From Mariniphaga sp964540165 (lineage in GTDB: Bacteria > Bacteroidota > Bacteroidia > Bacteroidales > Prolixibacteraceae): a stretch of DNA of 64,000 bases. The stretch covers positions 3,395 through 67,394 of the forward strand of contig CAZILU010000002.1 of assembly GCA_964540165.1 (NCBI GenBank). The letters are read 5' to 3'. The translations under genes and the position numbers were made by a program. The notes under the pieces are model-generated. The model was not told where the DNA came from. It saw nothing but the letters and a program-made list of their open reading frames with translations, and did no database searches. Of this stretch, positions 8,315 through 15,804 are shown piece after piece (the stretch's first letter is position 1; every line of letters starts with the position of its first letter).

Positions 8315-9829
8315 CTATTTTTTCGCTTTGAGCAGCTTGTACTTCGACAGCTCCTCATCCATCAGACGGTTCATGCCGGCCACGGTTTTATCGTACCTCT
8401 TTTTGGTGGCCAGGTTTACTTTCGCGGTTTTCGATTTGGAGTGGTCGTATAGTTCAACGGCCATCACTTCGTTGGGATTCTCATACATCTGCCAGCGGGT
8501 AAACCGGTATTTACCGGTACGGATGCTGTATCCCATCAGTTCGTTTTTATGGTCGTAGCCAAGCGAGCGGCCGCGGGGGTACTGGCTGATGGCTACTCTA
8601 TTCACTTCGGCCTGGGGATTTTGGATGACCGGGAGCAGGCTTTGCCCCTCCAGATGGGCCGGTTTTTCCAGGGTTGCCAGGTCGCAGAGGGTTGGGTAGA
8701 TGCCGACAAATTCGGCTAATGACCGGGTCTTCATTCCCTGCTTCATCCAGGGAACGGAGAAGATGAGGGGGGCGTTGGTGTCCATCTCCATATTGGTGTG
8801 TTTGCACCACCCGCCGTAGTCTCCCAGCTTCCACCCATGATCGCCCCAAAGTACGATGATGGTGTTATCGGTCAATCCGTTTGCTTCCAGAGCGTCGAGC
8901 AGTTTGCCCACCTGGGCGTCGATCATGCTGACTGCCGCGTAGTAGCCGTGGATCAGGTTCCGGCTGGTCTCGTCGTCTAAGGGCCCTTCGGCCGGAATGC
9001 CATGGTATTTACGCAGCTCGCCAAAGGTGTGCAGGGCCGGTTCGGGCATGCCTTCCGGGACCTTTCGTTCGGGAATTTTTATCTGTTGCGGATCGTAGAG
9101 ATCCCAGTACTTTTTGGGTGATACAAAAGGGAGGTGAGGCTTGGCGAATCCCACTGCCAGGAAGAAGGCGGAGTCTTTCAGCGCGGCAATGCGCTCCACG
9201 GCGTGGTCGGCAACCATCGCATCACTCATATGCTCCTCTGGTTCCCGGGAACAGTACCAGGGTAGCTTCAGCCCGTTGATTGTCGGGAAATCCTGCTCCA
9301 GCCCCAGCGTGTCGCCGCGACTGATCTTCTCCAGCAGGCCTGATTTCTCTTTTATGTTCCACTTGGGGATGGACCAGGAGCGCTGATCATCGACATTCCC
9401 GTGGCCCGTATGGTAGATCTTACCCATACCTTCGGTACGGTATCCGTGGATTTTGAAGTGCTGTGGCAGCGTAATCACATCGGGTACTTTTTTCCGGAAG
9501 AAGGTCTGCAGATCGTAGATTCCCAAAGCATCGGGCCGTAGTCCTGTCAGCAGGCTGTTGCGTGAAGGGGCACATACGGCCTGCTGGCAGTAGGCCCGCT
9601 CGAAGAGGATGCCCCGCGCTGCCAGGCGGTCGATGTTGGGCGTGTGCAGATGCTTCTCACCGTAGCAGTTAAGCTCAGTGCGCAGGTCATCGACGGCGAT
9701 AAACAGAACGTTTGGCTTTTTGGGCGCATCTGCCGGCGCACCGGCCACGGTCATGGCCAGCGGGAGGCTTACCATGGTAATGGCCAGGCCCCGGATGCTT
9801 TGAAATGGGAGACGAATCAGTGTTTTCAT
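8315..9829 (-). CDS. Sulfatase, iduronate-2-sulfatase type (S1 family)
   Basis: The 504-residue product has a cleavable-type signal peptide ending near residue 31 (TVAGA) without a lipobox, so it is probably periplasmic or secreted. The core shows 'NVLFIAVDDLRTELNCYG', the formylglycine motif 'CAPSRNSLLTG' (Cys86), 'GMGKIYHTGHGN' and 'IIVLWGDHGWKLGDYG'. These are the same marks as the 5137-6606 sulfatase, so both are iduronate-2-sulfatase-like paralogues. It is the first full-length gene of the minus-strand sulfatase/lyase block. Its ATG overlaps by 4 nt (ATGA) the stop of a 44-codon lipoprotein ORF just upstream, which may couple their translation. Confidence 0.92.
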   Translation of the reverse strand: MKTLIRLPFQSIRGLAITMVSLPLAMTVAGAPADAPKKPNVLFIAVDDLRTELNCYGEKHLHTPNIDRLAARGILFERAYCQQAVCAPSRNSLLTGLRPDALGIYDLQTFFRKKVPDVITLPQHFKIHGYRTEGMGKIYHTGHGNVDDQRSWSIPKWNIKEKSGLLEKISRGDTLGLEQDFPTINGLKLPWYCSREPEEHMSDAMVADHAVERIAALKDSAFFLAVGFAKPHLPFVSPKKYWDLYDPQQIKIPERKVPEGMPEPALHTFGELRKYHGIPAEGPLDDETSRNLIHGYYAAVSMIDAQVGKLLDALEANGLTDNTIIVLWGDHGWKLGDYGGWCKHTNMEMDTNAPLIFSVPWMKQGMKTRSLAEFVGIYPTLCDLATLEKPAHLEGQSLLPVIQNPQAEVNRVAISQYPRGRSLGYDHKNELMGYSIRTGKYRFTRWQMYENPNEVMAVELYDHSKSKTAKVNLATKKRYDKTVAGMNRLMDEELSKYKLLKAKK

Positions 9830-9960
9830 TGAAAATATATTTGCGTCGTTAAGATTAATCCTTTTGATATTGAGTCCGGTGCTTGTTGCTTGTCACTGCA
9901 GGCAAGGAGCGCCAGCGATAATCCTGCCGGGATCAGCGCCTGCCGCAGGATCTTTTTCAT
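9826..9960 (-). CDS. Very small lipoprotein ORF, possible relic of a deleted gene
   Basis: A 44-codon ORF reads MKKILRQALI... and then a hydrophobic stretch ending in a textbook lipobox LLAC (Cys21), followed by 'SDKQQAPDS' and only about 15 further residues. Charged start, hydrophobic core and lipobox are all intact. Its TGA overlaps the ATG of the sulfatase at 9829 as ATGA. It may be a genuine tiny lipoprotein or leader. It may also be the surviving signal sequence of a larger lipoprotein (for example another sulfatase) whose body was deleted. I cannot tell which from sequence alone. Confidence 0.5.
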   Translation of the reverse strand: MKKILRQALIPAGLSLALLACSDKQQAPDSISKGLILTTQIYFQ

Positions 9961-10354
9961 GGATCGGGTTCTGTTCGATTGCTTCATACCATTGGTATAT
10001 TAGGTTTTTTTTAAGTGACGTACACACATGCCTTGCATGCTGCCAATTCAAAGAGCTAAAAGTAAAAAAAAATGCAGACTCCGATCTTTTTTCCTGGATC
10101 ATTTTACATCGGTTTATCAGGGTTTGTTTTTCGGCGGCCAGCGGAACTGCCATCCTTTTAACCATTCCTGCCGGTGTCAGGAATCGTCATGCTCGTTTCA
10201 TCCGGATCATTTGTGTAAAACACGATCCATGTCGCTTAATCCCTCGCGACGGGTATCGCGCCGGATGATCTGCGGTTTTCTGAAATAATGGTTGCGTGTG
10301 GATGAAAAAAGAATTTTATTATCTTGCTGCCAAATCCAACCAAATGATAATCTT
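9961..10354. other. Intergenic region without a supported gene (394 bp)
   Basis: This stretch lies between the minus-strand sulfatase block and the plus-strand lipoprotein gene, so it should hold promoters for both directions. Short ORFs occur on both strands, but none has a convincing start, signal or family resemblance. The plus-strand end ('TTTTATTATCTTG' near 10315) is only loosely like a bacteroidotal -7 element. I see no RNA gene or clear hairpin. Confidence 0.4.
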
Positions 10355-11080
10355 ATGAGAAAAAATCAGTGGCCTGTTATTCCCTTTTTGTTTCTATTCT
10401 TTCTATTTTCATGTGTACTGGAAGAGACCGAAGATCCGGATCCGATTGATCAGGAATCGATCAGCGCCAAATGGGTGGTTTCCGGTACCAGCGACCTGTA
10501 TGAATCGTTCGAGTTTTTTGAAGACAATCACTACCTGATTGTGATGAAGCAACCCCTTAAGTCATCGGAACAGCAGGTTCAACTGATTGGCACCTATGAA
10601 ATTGTTGATATGCGAAAGGTTCGGTTGGCTGACTTTGGAACCATCTCTTTCCGGTTTGTGGATGGTAAAGATGCCGTGTTGGAGGTAAAACCTGACAACG
10701 GAGCCGGGGTATCGGTCGACGTGTATAAAGCGGAAAAGATTTCGGAAAGCGGTCAAACAAAAAACCTGTGCCGGATATGGAAAAGGGAACCTTTTGGAAA
10801 CGACTCTTTTTTGAAAGGTTATGAAGTGAAGATTCTGTTCTCCAATGCAGGCACCTATTTTTATTCGCTGAAGGATCCGGAGGATAACCGGATGGGAGCC
10901 CTCAATTTTTGGAAGTGGAAAGATGCAGAGGAGTCCACCATCTGCTACTCAACCACCAGTAAGGTGCTCTGCGACGGAGAGGATGAATTTGAAATTGTTG
11001 AGCTGAAATCGAATATTTTGAAGGTGAGGCACCCCGATGGGCTGGTGGAGTCTTATTATCCCGACTACTCTTTATATTGA
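10355..11080 (+). CDS. Lipoprotein of unknown function
   Basis: The 241-residue product starts MRKNQWPVIP and has a lipoprotein signal with Cys near residue 20 (LFSC). The ATG at 10355 is chosen over an upstream in-frame ATG at 10292, which would bury the signal. The rest is beta-rich with two repeat-like blocks: about residues 40-125 ('AKWVVSGTSDLYESFEFFEDNHYLIV') and 145-235 ('NLCRIWKREPFG...YEVKILFSNAGTYFY'). Both read like lipocalin-type 'how does this deviate from baseline' domains seen in many Bacteroidota lipoproteins. I do not recognise a specific family. Its stop directly abuts the truncation point of a PL6 gene relic on the opposite strand. Confidence 0.65.
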   Translation: MRKNQWPVIPFLFLFFLFSCVLEETEDPDPIDQESISAKWVVSGTSDLYESFEFFEDNHYLIVMKQPLKSSEQQVQLIGTYEIVDMRKVRLADFGTISFRFVDGKDAVLEVKPDNGAGVSVDVYKAEKISESGQTKNLCRIWKREPFGNDSFLKGYEVKILFSNAGTYFYSLKDPEDNRMGALNFWKWKDAEESTICYSTTSKVLCDGEDEFEIVELKSNILKVRHPDGLVESYYPDYSLY

Positions 11081-11084
11081 GCAG

Positions 11085-11387
11085 TCCGTGGTTCAGGTGA
11101 CTGCCCGACAGGCGAAGGGGACTTTCGATCGTAACCTTTCCGGGCGTTTCGGCAGCGATTACTACCGGATGGCCGGACCGGCCGGTCGCCGAAAGATCGG
11201 TCCGCTCCCCACGGTAAACGCCATCGGCTAAAAAGATCGTATCTCCCGGAAGGGCTCTCCCCGCCGCCTCCTGCATAGCGGTTACTGTGTTTACCCGTAT
11301 CGGCCGGTTGTTCCCAGGAGTGACCAACGAAATGAGGATTAAGAGCAGCAGCAGCAGGGGCGTGGTTTTTTTTGATGAAAGGTTCAT
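11085..11387 (-). pseudogene. N-terminal fragment of a PL6-type (chondroitinase B/alginate lyase) gene
   Basis: From the ATG at 11387 the product has a signal peptide (poly-Leu core). It continues with 'VNTVTAMQEAAGRALPGDTI', 'FLADGVYRGE' and 'GHPVVIAAETPGKVTIESP'. This is the characteristic first turns of the parallel beta-helix of polysaccharide lyase family 6. Homology fades after 'LRLSGSHL' near 11095. The frame then runs antisense into the neighbouring lipoprotein gene and ends at 10902. Family members run to roughly 480-750 residues and carry their catalytic Lys/Arg in the lost part. The gene is therefore a dead 5' remnant. It shows that the locus once encoded a further uronate-polymer lyase. 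Confidence 0.75.
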
Positions 11388-11647
11388 TCTGGAATGGTTT
11401 TACATAGTAATATGAGCGAAAACTGTTTATGACAAATTTAACGTTGCAAATTAAGTAAGATTTTTAAATCTGACCTGAAGAATTAAAAAAAGTGATGAGA
11501 CGGTGACCCGGAATCCCGAATCCGTCTATTTTTGAGATTCGAAACAATGTTTTAGACTTTTTGGGTGTTTTATCATATTTCAAATCCTTAATTATTGTGA
11601 AATATGCATCTGAATCAACTCATGAATATCGAAATAAATTGAAAGTG

Positions 11648-12550
11648 ATGGTGGATAAGAGAGAGGTTTTGATTTTCTGTTTTCTTCTGTTTGCGTTAAA
11701 ACTATTTGCTGCCGTGGGCGATAGCACAACCATTGAAAAGAGCCTTGCACTCCGGGAAGACATAGTTTTTTTCGGTGGATTTGAAGAGAGTTACAACGAT
11801 GATGCCTGGAAAAGTCGCTGGGGCATTCCCTGGGCTAACCGGTCAGATGAAAACGAAGTTGTACCAAATGGATTTCAGGGAGGGAATTCATTGCGGGTCA
11901 GTTATCCAAAAGGTGGCCTTGGCCCGCGTGAAACCGGGGGCCAGATTATGATGGTTTTCAGAAACATGGAGGGTCTGTCTGAAGGCCTGTCTGAAGGCCT
12001 GTACCAGGAGTTGTATCTGCGTTATTATGTGATGTTTGAAGAGGATTTTGATTTCAACAAGGGAGGAAAGCTTCCCGGGCTGATGGGTGGTGGTGATTCC
12101 TGGAAACGATCGGGTGGTAACCAGCCCGATGGAACCAATGGCTGGACGCTTCGGTTTATGTGGGGAAGAGAGGGAAAACTGATTGTTTATGCCTACATCC
12201 CAAAAAGCAAAAACGGCAAATGGGGTAACGATACCTGGGGACAAAGCATCAACGGTAACTTTTCAGCCAAACCGGGCCAATGGCACTGCATTGAGCAATA
12301 CGTGAATGTAGGAACGCCGGGCAAGGACGATGGCAGGTTAACGGTCTGGATCGATGGCGAGGAGCGGGTGAACATTGATGACATGCGTTTTTGGGATGTA
12401 GAGAATGAATATGGTTTAATCGGCGGAATATGCTTCTCCACGTTTCACGGTGGAAACACGAGAGACTGGGCCCCTCGCAGAGACTCTTATGCCCGATTCG
12501 ACGGATTTGTTGCGGCAAAGAGACGGGTGGGTGTTTTTAAAACTGAATGA
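11648..12550 (+). CDS. Secreted polysaccharide lyase, PL14-like
   Basis: With the ATG at 11648 the product is 300 residues with a signal peptide ending near 'LKLFAA'. An upstream in-frame ATG at 11561 would add 29 residues before the signal. The mature part resembles the PL14/glucuronan-lyase jelly-roll: 'YLRYYVMFEEDFDF', 'GGKLPGLMGGG', 'GWTLRFMWGREG', 'YIPKSKNGKWG' and 'WHCIEQYVNVG...GRLTVWIDGEE'. Family enzymes cleave alginate or glucuronan by beta-elimination; the substrate here is not fixed by sequence. A 12-bp unit is duplicated at 11975-11998, giving a Gly-Leu-Ser-Glu repeat in a loop before 'LYQELYLRYY'. It is separated from its neighbours and may have its own promoter (TATTTTTG at 11527-11534). 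Confidence 0.78.
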   Translation: MVDKREVLIFCFLLFALKLFAAVGDSTTIEKSLALREDIVFFGGFEESYNDDAWKSRWGIPWANRSDENEVVPNGFQGGNSLRVSYPKGGLGPRETGGQIMMVFRNMEGLSEGLSEGLYQELYLRYYVMFEEDFDFNKGGKLPGLMGGGDSWKRSGGNQPDGTNGWTLRFMWGREGKLIVYAYIPKSKNGKWGNDTWGQSINGNFSAKPGQWHCIEQYVNVGTPGKDDGRLTVWIDGEERVNIDDMRFWDVENEYGLIGGICFSTFHGGNTRDWAPRRDSYARFDGFVAAKRRVGVFKTE

Positions 12551-12628
12551 CTTAACCCGCCGCAACAGTTACGGGTGTGGGTCGTTGAAAAGGCAGGTGT
12601 TTTAAAAATAGAATGATTTAACTTAAAA

Positions 12629-12655
12629 GAGTGGCTTCGGGCCACCACTTGAATG
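12629..12655 (-). terminator. Possible terminator after the AraC regulator gene
   Basis: On the minus strand, downstream of the araC-type gene, an imperfect hairpin (AGTGGTGGC / GCCACTCT around a CCGAA loop) is followed by TTTTAAG. The T-run is short, so efficiency is doubtful. It lies between the convergent PL14-like gene and the regulator and could serve both. Confidence 0.35.
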
Positions 12656-12668
12656 AAAAGCAGCTTTT

Positions 12669-13544
12669 TTAGCTGATCCTTTTTTTCTTCCGGTAGGCCA
12701 ACGGCGTGGTACCGGTGATTGTCCGGAAGGTTTTGTTGAAACCGGAGATATTCCCGAAGCCACAGGAGAAGGCAACCTGCTGCACATTCAGGTCGGTTTC
12801 GAGCAGGTGCTGGCAGGCCTTGCCGATCCGCACCTCCTGGATCACCCGGAAGAGGCTTTTGCGCGTCCCTTTTTTGAAGAAGCGGCAGAAGGCATTTTTA
12901 TTCATATTGACCAGCGCGGCCACCGTTTCAAGGGTGATCTCCTCCTGGTAGTGCTCCATAAGATAGTCTAACACCACATTCACCCGGTGTGTGTTTGCCT
13001 GCTTCTCCTTCCGGTAGGAGATACTGGCCAGCATCCGGTACTCTTTCGACCGGCTGATGAGGTTGAGGATGTTCAGCAGGGCAATAAACCGGCTGGTATC
13101 ATCCATTTTGGGAAGCTTTACCATATTTTGATGAATCCTGTTTCTCAGCTTGCCGCTGAGCTTAATCCCAAAGGGGGCGACCTCCCGGATGAGGTGGTTG
13201 ATCCGGCTCATCTCCGGCCGCTCCAAAAAGTCCCTGCCGGCAAAGTCGGGGAGAAACTTGACAACCAGGGCCTGGGCTTTCACCGGTGAATCTTTCTGCA
13301 GGAAGAGTGCATCGTTTTTCCATACATGGGGCAGGTTGCTGCCTACCAGCACCAGGTCGCCCGGACCGAAATTCTCGATGCTGTCACCCACCTGTCGCTG
13401 TCCAAAACTCTTCAAAACCAGGGTTAACTCCAGCTCGGGGTGGTAGTGCCACGGATTGTAGAAATAGTCGTATTCCCCTCCGTCGAACTCTACCGATTGG
13501 TTTAAACTTCCCCGTTCCCGGACCAAAATTGGTTTTAACATCAT
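12669..13544 (-). CDS. AraC-family transcriptional regulator with cupin sensor domain
   Basis: The 292-residue protein has an N-terminal cupin half ('YNPWHYHPELELTLVLKSFGQRQVGD', 'GPGDLVLVGSNLPHVWKND', about residues 20-75). It has a C-terminal AraC double helix-turn-helix ('ITLETVAALVNMNKNAFCRFFKKGTRKS', then 'NVQQVAFSCGFGNISGFNKTFR'). The start is taken at the ATG of 13544 (a second Met follows immediately); the ORF upstream of it overlaps the intergenic region and would be odd. It is divergent from the RraA/GH105 operon. Just upstream of its start lie two direct repeats at 21-bp spacing that suit binding by such a protein. Probable ligand: a uronate or its breakdown product (inference). 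Confidence 0.9.
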   Translation of the reverse strand: MMLKPILVRERGSLNQSVEFDGGEYDYFYNPWHYHPELELTLVLKSFGQRQVGDSIENFGPGDLVLVGSNLPHVWKNDALFLQKDSPVKAQALVVKFLPDFAGRDFLERPEMSRINHLIREVAPFGIKLSGKLRNRIHQNMVKLPKMDDTSRFIALLNILNLISRSKEYRMLASISYRKEKQANTHRVNVVLDYLMEHYQEEITLETVAALVNMNKNAFCRFFKKGTRKSLFRVIQEVRIGKACQHLLETDLNVQQVAFSCGFGNISGFNKTFRTITGTTPLAYRKKKRIS

Positions 13545-13558
13545 AAAATCAAAATAAT

Positions 13559-13600
13559 TGGCTAATATCGTACAAATATTTGCTAATATCTTAAAAAATA
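13559..13600. promoter_or_regulatory. Tandem 21-bp direct repeat, candidate AraC operator
   Basis: GCTAATATC occurs at 13561-13569 and again at 13582-13590, exactly 21 bp (two helical turns) apart. The similarity extends into the A/T-rich flanks. It lies 17 bp upstream of the araC-type start and about 55 bp upstream of the RraA-family start. A CAACTTTG element (13617-13624), one base from the TAnnTTTG -7 consensus, follows about 26 bp after the second repeat. Phased direct repeats next to the promoter are the normal target of AraC-family activators. Confidence 0.6.
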
Positions 13601-13644
13601 TTGAAGGAATAATCCTCAACTTTGTAAATATTAACTTTTTGACT

Positions 13645-14337
13645 ATGGCATTTTGGAACGATGATGAGGAGCTGTTCGGACTGGCGAAGCGGGAGTTGTT
13701 TACAGCGCTGGTGGGTGATGTACTGGACAAGATGGGATTGCTTCATCAGTTTCTGCCGGCCGGGATCAAGCCGCTGCGCAGCGATATGGTGGTGATTGGC
13801 CGGGCGATGCCGGTACTGGAGGCCGATGTTTTTGGCGAGGCTGTGGAGGGCACCCGCAATCCGCTGATGAAGCAGCCGTTTGGGATGATGTTTGAAGCGC
13901 TGGACGATCTGAAGGCGGGTGAGGTCTATATCTGCCACGGAGCCTCTCCCCGCTATGCCCTTTGGGGCGGGCTGATGTCGACCCGGGCGCTGTGGCTGAA
14001 GGCTGCCGGTGCCGTGGTCGATGGCTACTCACGTGACACGAATGAGATCTTGCGCCTTGACTTCCCCACGTTCTCCCTGGGCAGCTATGCCCAGGACCAG
14101 GGGCCGCGGGGGAAGGTGGTCGATTTCAGGATCCCCGTCGAGTGGGGCGGTGTTCGCATTGAACCGGGCGATATCATCTATGGCGATCGCGATGGCGTGG
14201 TGGTGGTTCCCCGGAGTGCGGTGCGGGATGCTTTTGCCGGGGCCCTGGAGAAAGCCCGCGGGGAGAAGCTGGTGCTCAAAGCGCTTCAAAACGGCTTGAG
14301 CAGCGTGGAGGCTTTTCGTAACTTTGGCATTATGTAA
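13645..14337 (+). CDS. RraA-family protein, predicted pyruvate-type class II aldolase
   Basis: The 230-residue product belongs to the RraA/4-hydroxy-4-methyl-2-oxoglutarate (HMG) aldolase fold: 'LGDVLDKMG'-like N-terminus (residues 22-31) and central 'YALWGGLMSTRALWLKAAG'. It carries the full aldolase signature G-X20-R-D-X2-E, with Gly109, Arg130, Asp131 and Glu134. In characterised HMG/CHA aldolases Arg and Asp of this motif bind pyruvate and Mg2+. As first gene of an operon with GH105, SDR and mannonate dehydratase, the likely role is aldol cleavage of a keto-deoxy sugar acid (inference); no KdgA-type aldolase is seen here. The ATG at 13645 is preferred because the upstream ORF part overlaps the operator repeats. 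The GH105 gene starts 15 bp after the stop. Confidence 0.85.
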   Translation: MAFWNDDEELFGLAKRELFTALVGDVLDKMGLLHQFLPAGIKPLRSDMVVIGRAMPVLEADVFGEAVEGTRNPLMKQPFGMMFEALDDLKAGEVYICHGASPRYALWGGLMSTRALWLKAAGAVVDGYSRDTNEILRLDFPTFSLGSYAQDQGPRGKVVDFRIPVEWGGVRIEPGDIIYGDRDGVVVVPRSAVRDAFAGALEKARGEKLVLKALQNGLSSVEAFRNFGIM

Positions 14338-14352
14338 CTTAATTCTAATAAG

Positions 14353-15531
14353 ATGAAGCTGATTATTACCGGAATTTTTTTGATTTTTTGCCTGATGGCC
14401 GGCTCCCGGCCGCCGATGGACCCGTCGTCGGTGAAGGAGGCTATGGAGCGGGCAAACCGCTACCGGCTGGAGAATCCCTGGAAGGTGTTCGATAACAACT
14501 GGATCCGCGGAACCTGGTACACGGGCGTGATGGCCTGCTACCAGGCTACCGGCGACCGGTCCTTTTTAGCGCAGTGCAATGCCTTAGGCGATGCCATGAA
14601 GTGGGAAACACCCACCCTCACGCCGGTGCACAACGCCAGCGGAGTGAACCTGCTCACCCTGGGACAGACCTGGCTGGAGAGCTATATGGTGAAGAGAAAG
14701 CGCTACAAGATTGAACCGGTTATCCGCAACCTGGAGGATCCCGCCGGCAGAAATCCGGTCTCCAATCCGTTAGCGTGGTACTTCGAGGGGGGCAGGCGCT
14801 ATGTCGACGGGCTATTTACCGGTCCGCCCGCCCTGGCCATGCTCTACCATATTACCCGCGATGAGAAGTACCTGCAATGGATGGATGCCTGTTTCTGGGA
14901 TGTTTACGGGAAGCTTTACGATCGCGAAGAGGGACTCTTCTACCGGGATATCCGCTGGATACCCGGATATGACGGAGACCCCGGCAGCTACCTGCGGCCC
15001 GATTCAATCCCCTATGAGGAGGCACGAAAATCGTACGTCTATCAAGCCACCAAAGCGGGGAATAAGGTGATCTGGTCGAGGGGCAACGGATGGGCAATGG
15101 CCGGCGTGGCGCGGATCCTGAAGTACCTGCCGGAAAAGCACGGCAACTACGACCGGTACATCGCGCTCTTCAGGCGGATGGCGGCCGAACTGAAAGATCG
15201 CCAGCAACCCGACGGATTCTGGTACCCGAACCTGGCCGACCCGAACGACTACGGGACACCGGAGAGCAGCGGCACCGGCTTCTTTACCTATGCGCTGGCC
15301 TGGGGCATCAACAACGGAATACTGGCACGGGAAGATTACTACCCCGTGGTGGAGAGCGCATGGAGAGCCCTCTACGATGCCTTAGATGCGGAGGGAAAGG
15401 TGCGTTGGGGACAACTGGTCGGCGCCGCTCCATATAAGATATTGGAGGAGGATTCCCATGAGTTTGTCACGGGGACCTTCCTGTTAGCCGCCAGTGAAGT
15501 GTACCGCCTGGTATCTGCATCGCCCCGCTGA
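14353..15531 (+). CDS. GH105 unsaturated uronyl hydrolase
   Basis: The 392-residue product has an N-terminal hydrophobic segment (residues 3-17) acting as a signal peptide and then an (alpha/alpha)6-barrel. Family marks are 'RGTWYTGVMACYQATGD', 'YVDGLFTGPPALAML' with the catalytic-type Asp152, and 'WSRGNGWAMAG' at 241-251. The DGFW-Y-PNLAD segment follows. GH105/GH88 enzymes hydrate the 4,5-unsaturated uronate left at the non-reducing end by polysaccharide lyases, releasing a 4-deoxy keto-uronate. This fits the several lyases of the locus. It lies 15 bp behind the RraA-family gene, in the same operon. GH105 is preferred over GH88 by the WSRGNGW pattern. Confidence 0.9.
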   Translation: MKLIITGIFLIFCLMAGSRPPMDPSSVKEAMERANRYRLENPWKVFDNNWIRGTWYTGVMACYQATGDRSFLAQCNALGDAMKWETPTLTPVHNASGVNLLTLGQTWLESYMVKRKRYKIEPVIRNLEDPAGRNPVSNPLAWYFEGGRRYVDGLFTGPPALAMLYHITRDEKYLQWMDACFWDVYGKLYDREEGLFYRDIRWIPGYDGDPGSYLRPDSIPYEEARKSYVYQATKAGNKVIWSRGNGWAMAGVARILKYLPEKHGNYDRYIALFRRMAAELKDRQQPDGFWYPNLADPNDYGTPESSGTGFFTYALAWGINNGILAREDYYPVVESAWRALYDALDAEGKVRWGQLVGAAPYKILEEDSHEFVTGTFLLAASEVYRLVSASPR

Positions 15532-15804
15532 CGAAGAGTGGCTGATGTTCGGGGCTCCCTGGTTACCATAGTGATGCCATCGTACAGACGGATGACCGGC
15601 AAACATGACTGGCAGGGCACGGATGCAGTGAAACCGGTGGCAGACAATCTTAAATGCCAGGGTATGGCCGCAGTGAAACCAGGTGGCCGGGAACTTTTAC
15701 TGCCAGGGTGTTGTTGCCGCGTAGCCGTGGTTAGCGGTTAAGCAGGAGTGTCGGGGTATTTCTTTGATGTTGAGATGATTAATAATTGTAAAACATCTAT
15801 CGTT
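15532..15804. other. Intra-operon gap with imperfect duplication
   Basis: The 273 bp between GH105 and the GH28 relic are unusually long for this operon. They hold no convincing gene; a 67-codon ORF from 15538 has no recognisable content. An imperfect duplication of about 42 bp is visible: GCAGTGAAACC at 15629-15639 and 15671-15681, each followed later by TGCCAGGGT. This looks like decaying or rearranged DNA. Confidence 0.4.

Noticed and set aside
9893..10165. 90-codon minus-strand ORF
   Set aside because: Its C-terminal part is the out-of-frame reading of the small lipoprotein signal; no recognisable content otherwise.
9864..10268. 134-codon plus-strand ORF in the gap after the sulfatase block
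   Set aside because: No family resemblance, odd composition rich in Cys and Ser, no ribosome site, and it overlaps the small lipoprotein ORF on the other strand.
15538..15741. 67-codon ORF between GH105 and the GH28 relic
   Set aside because: Covers an imperfectly duplicated, decayed-looking segment and has no family resemblance.
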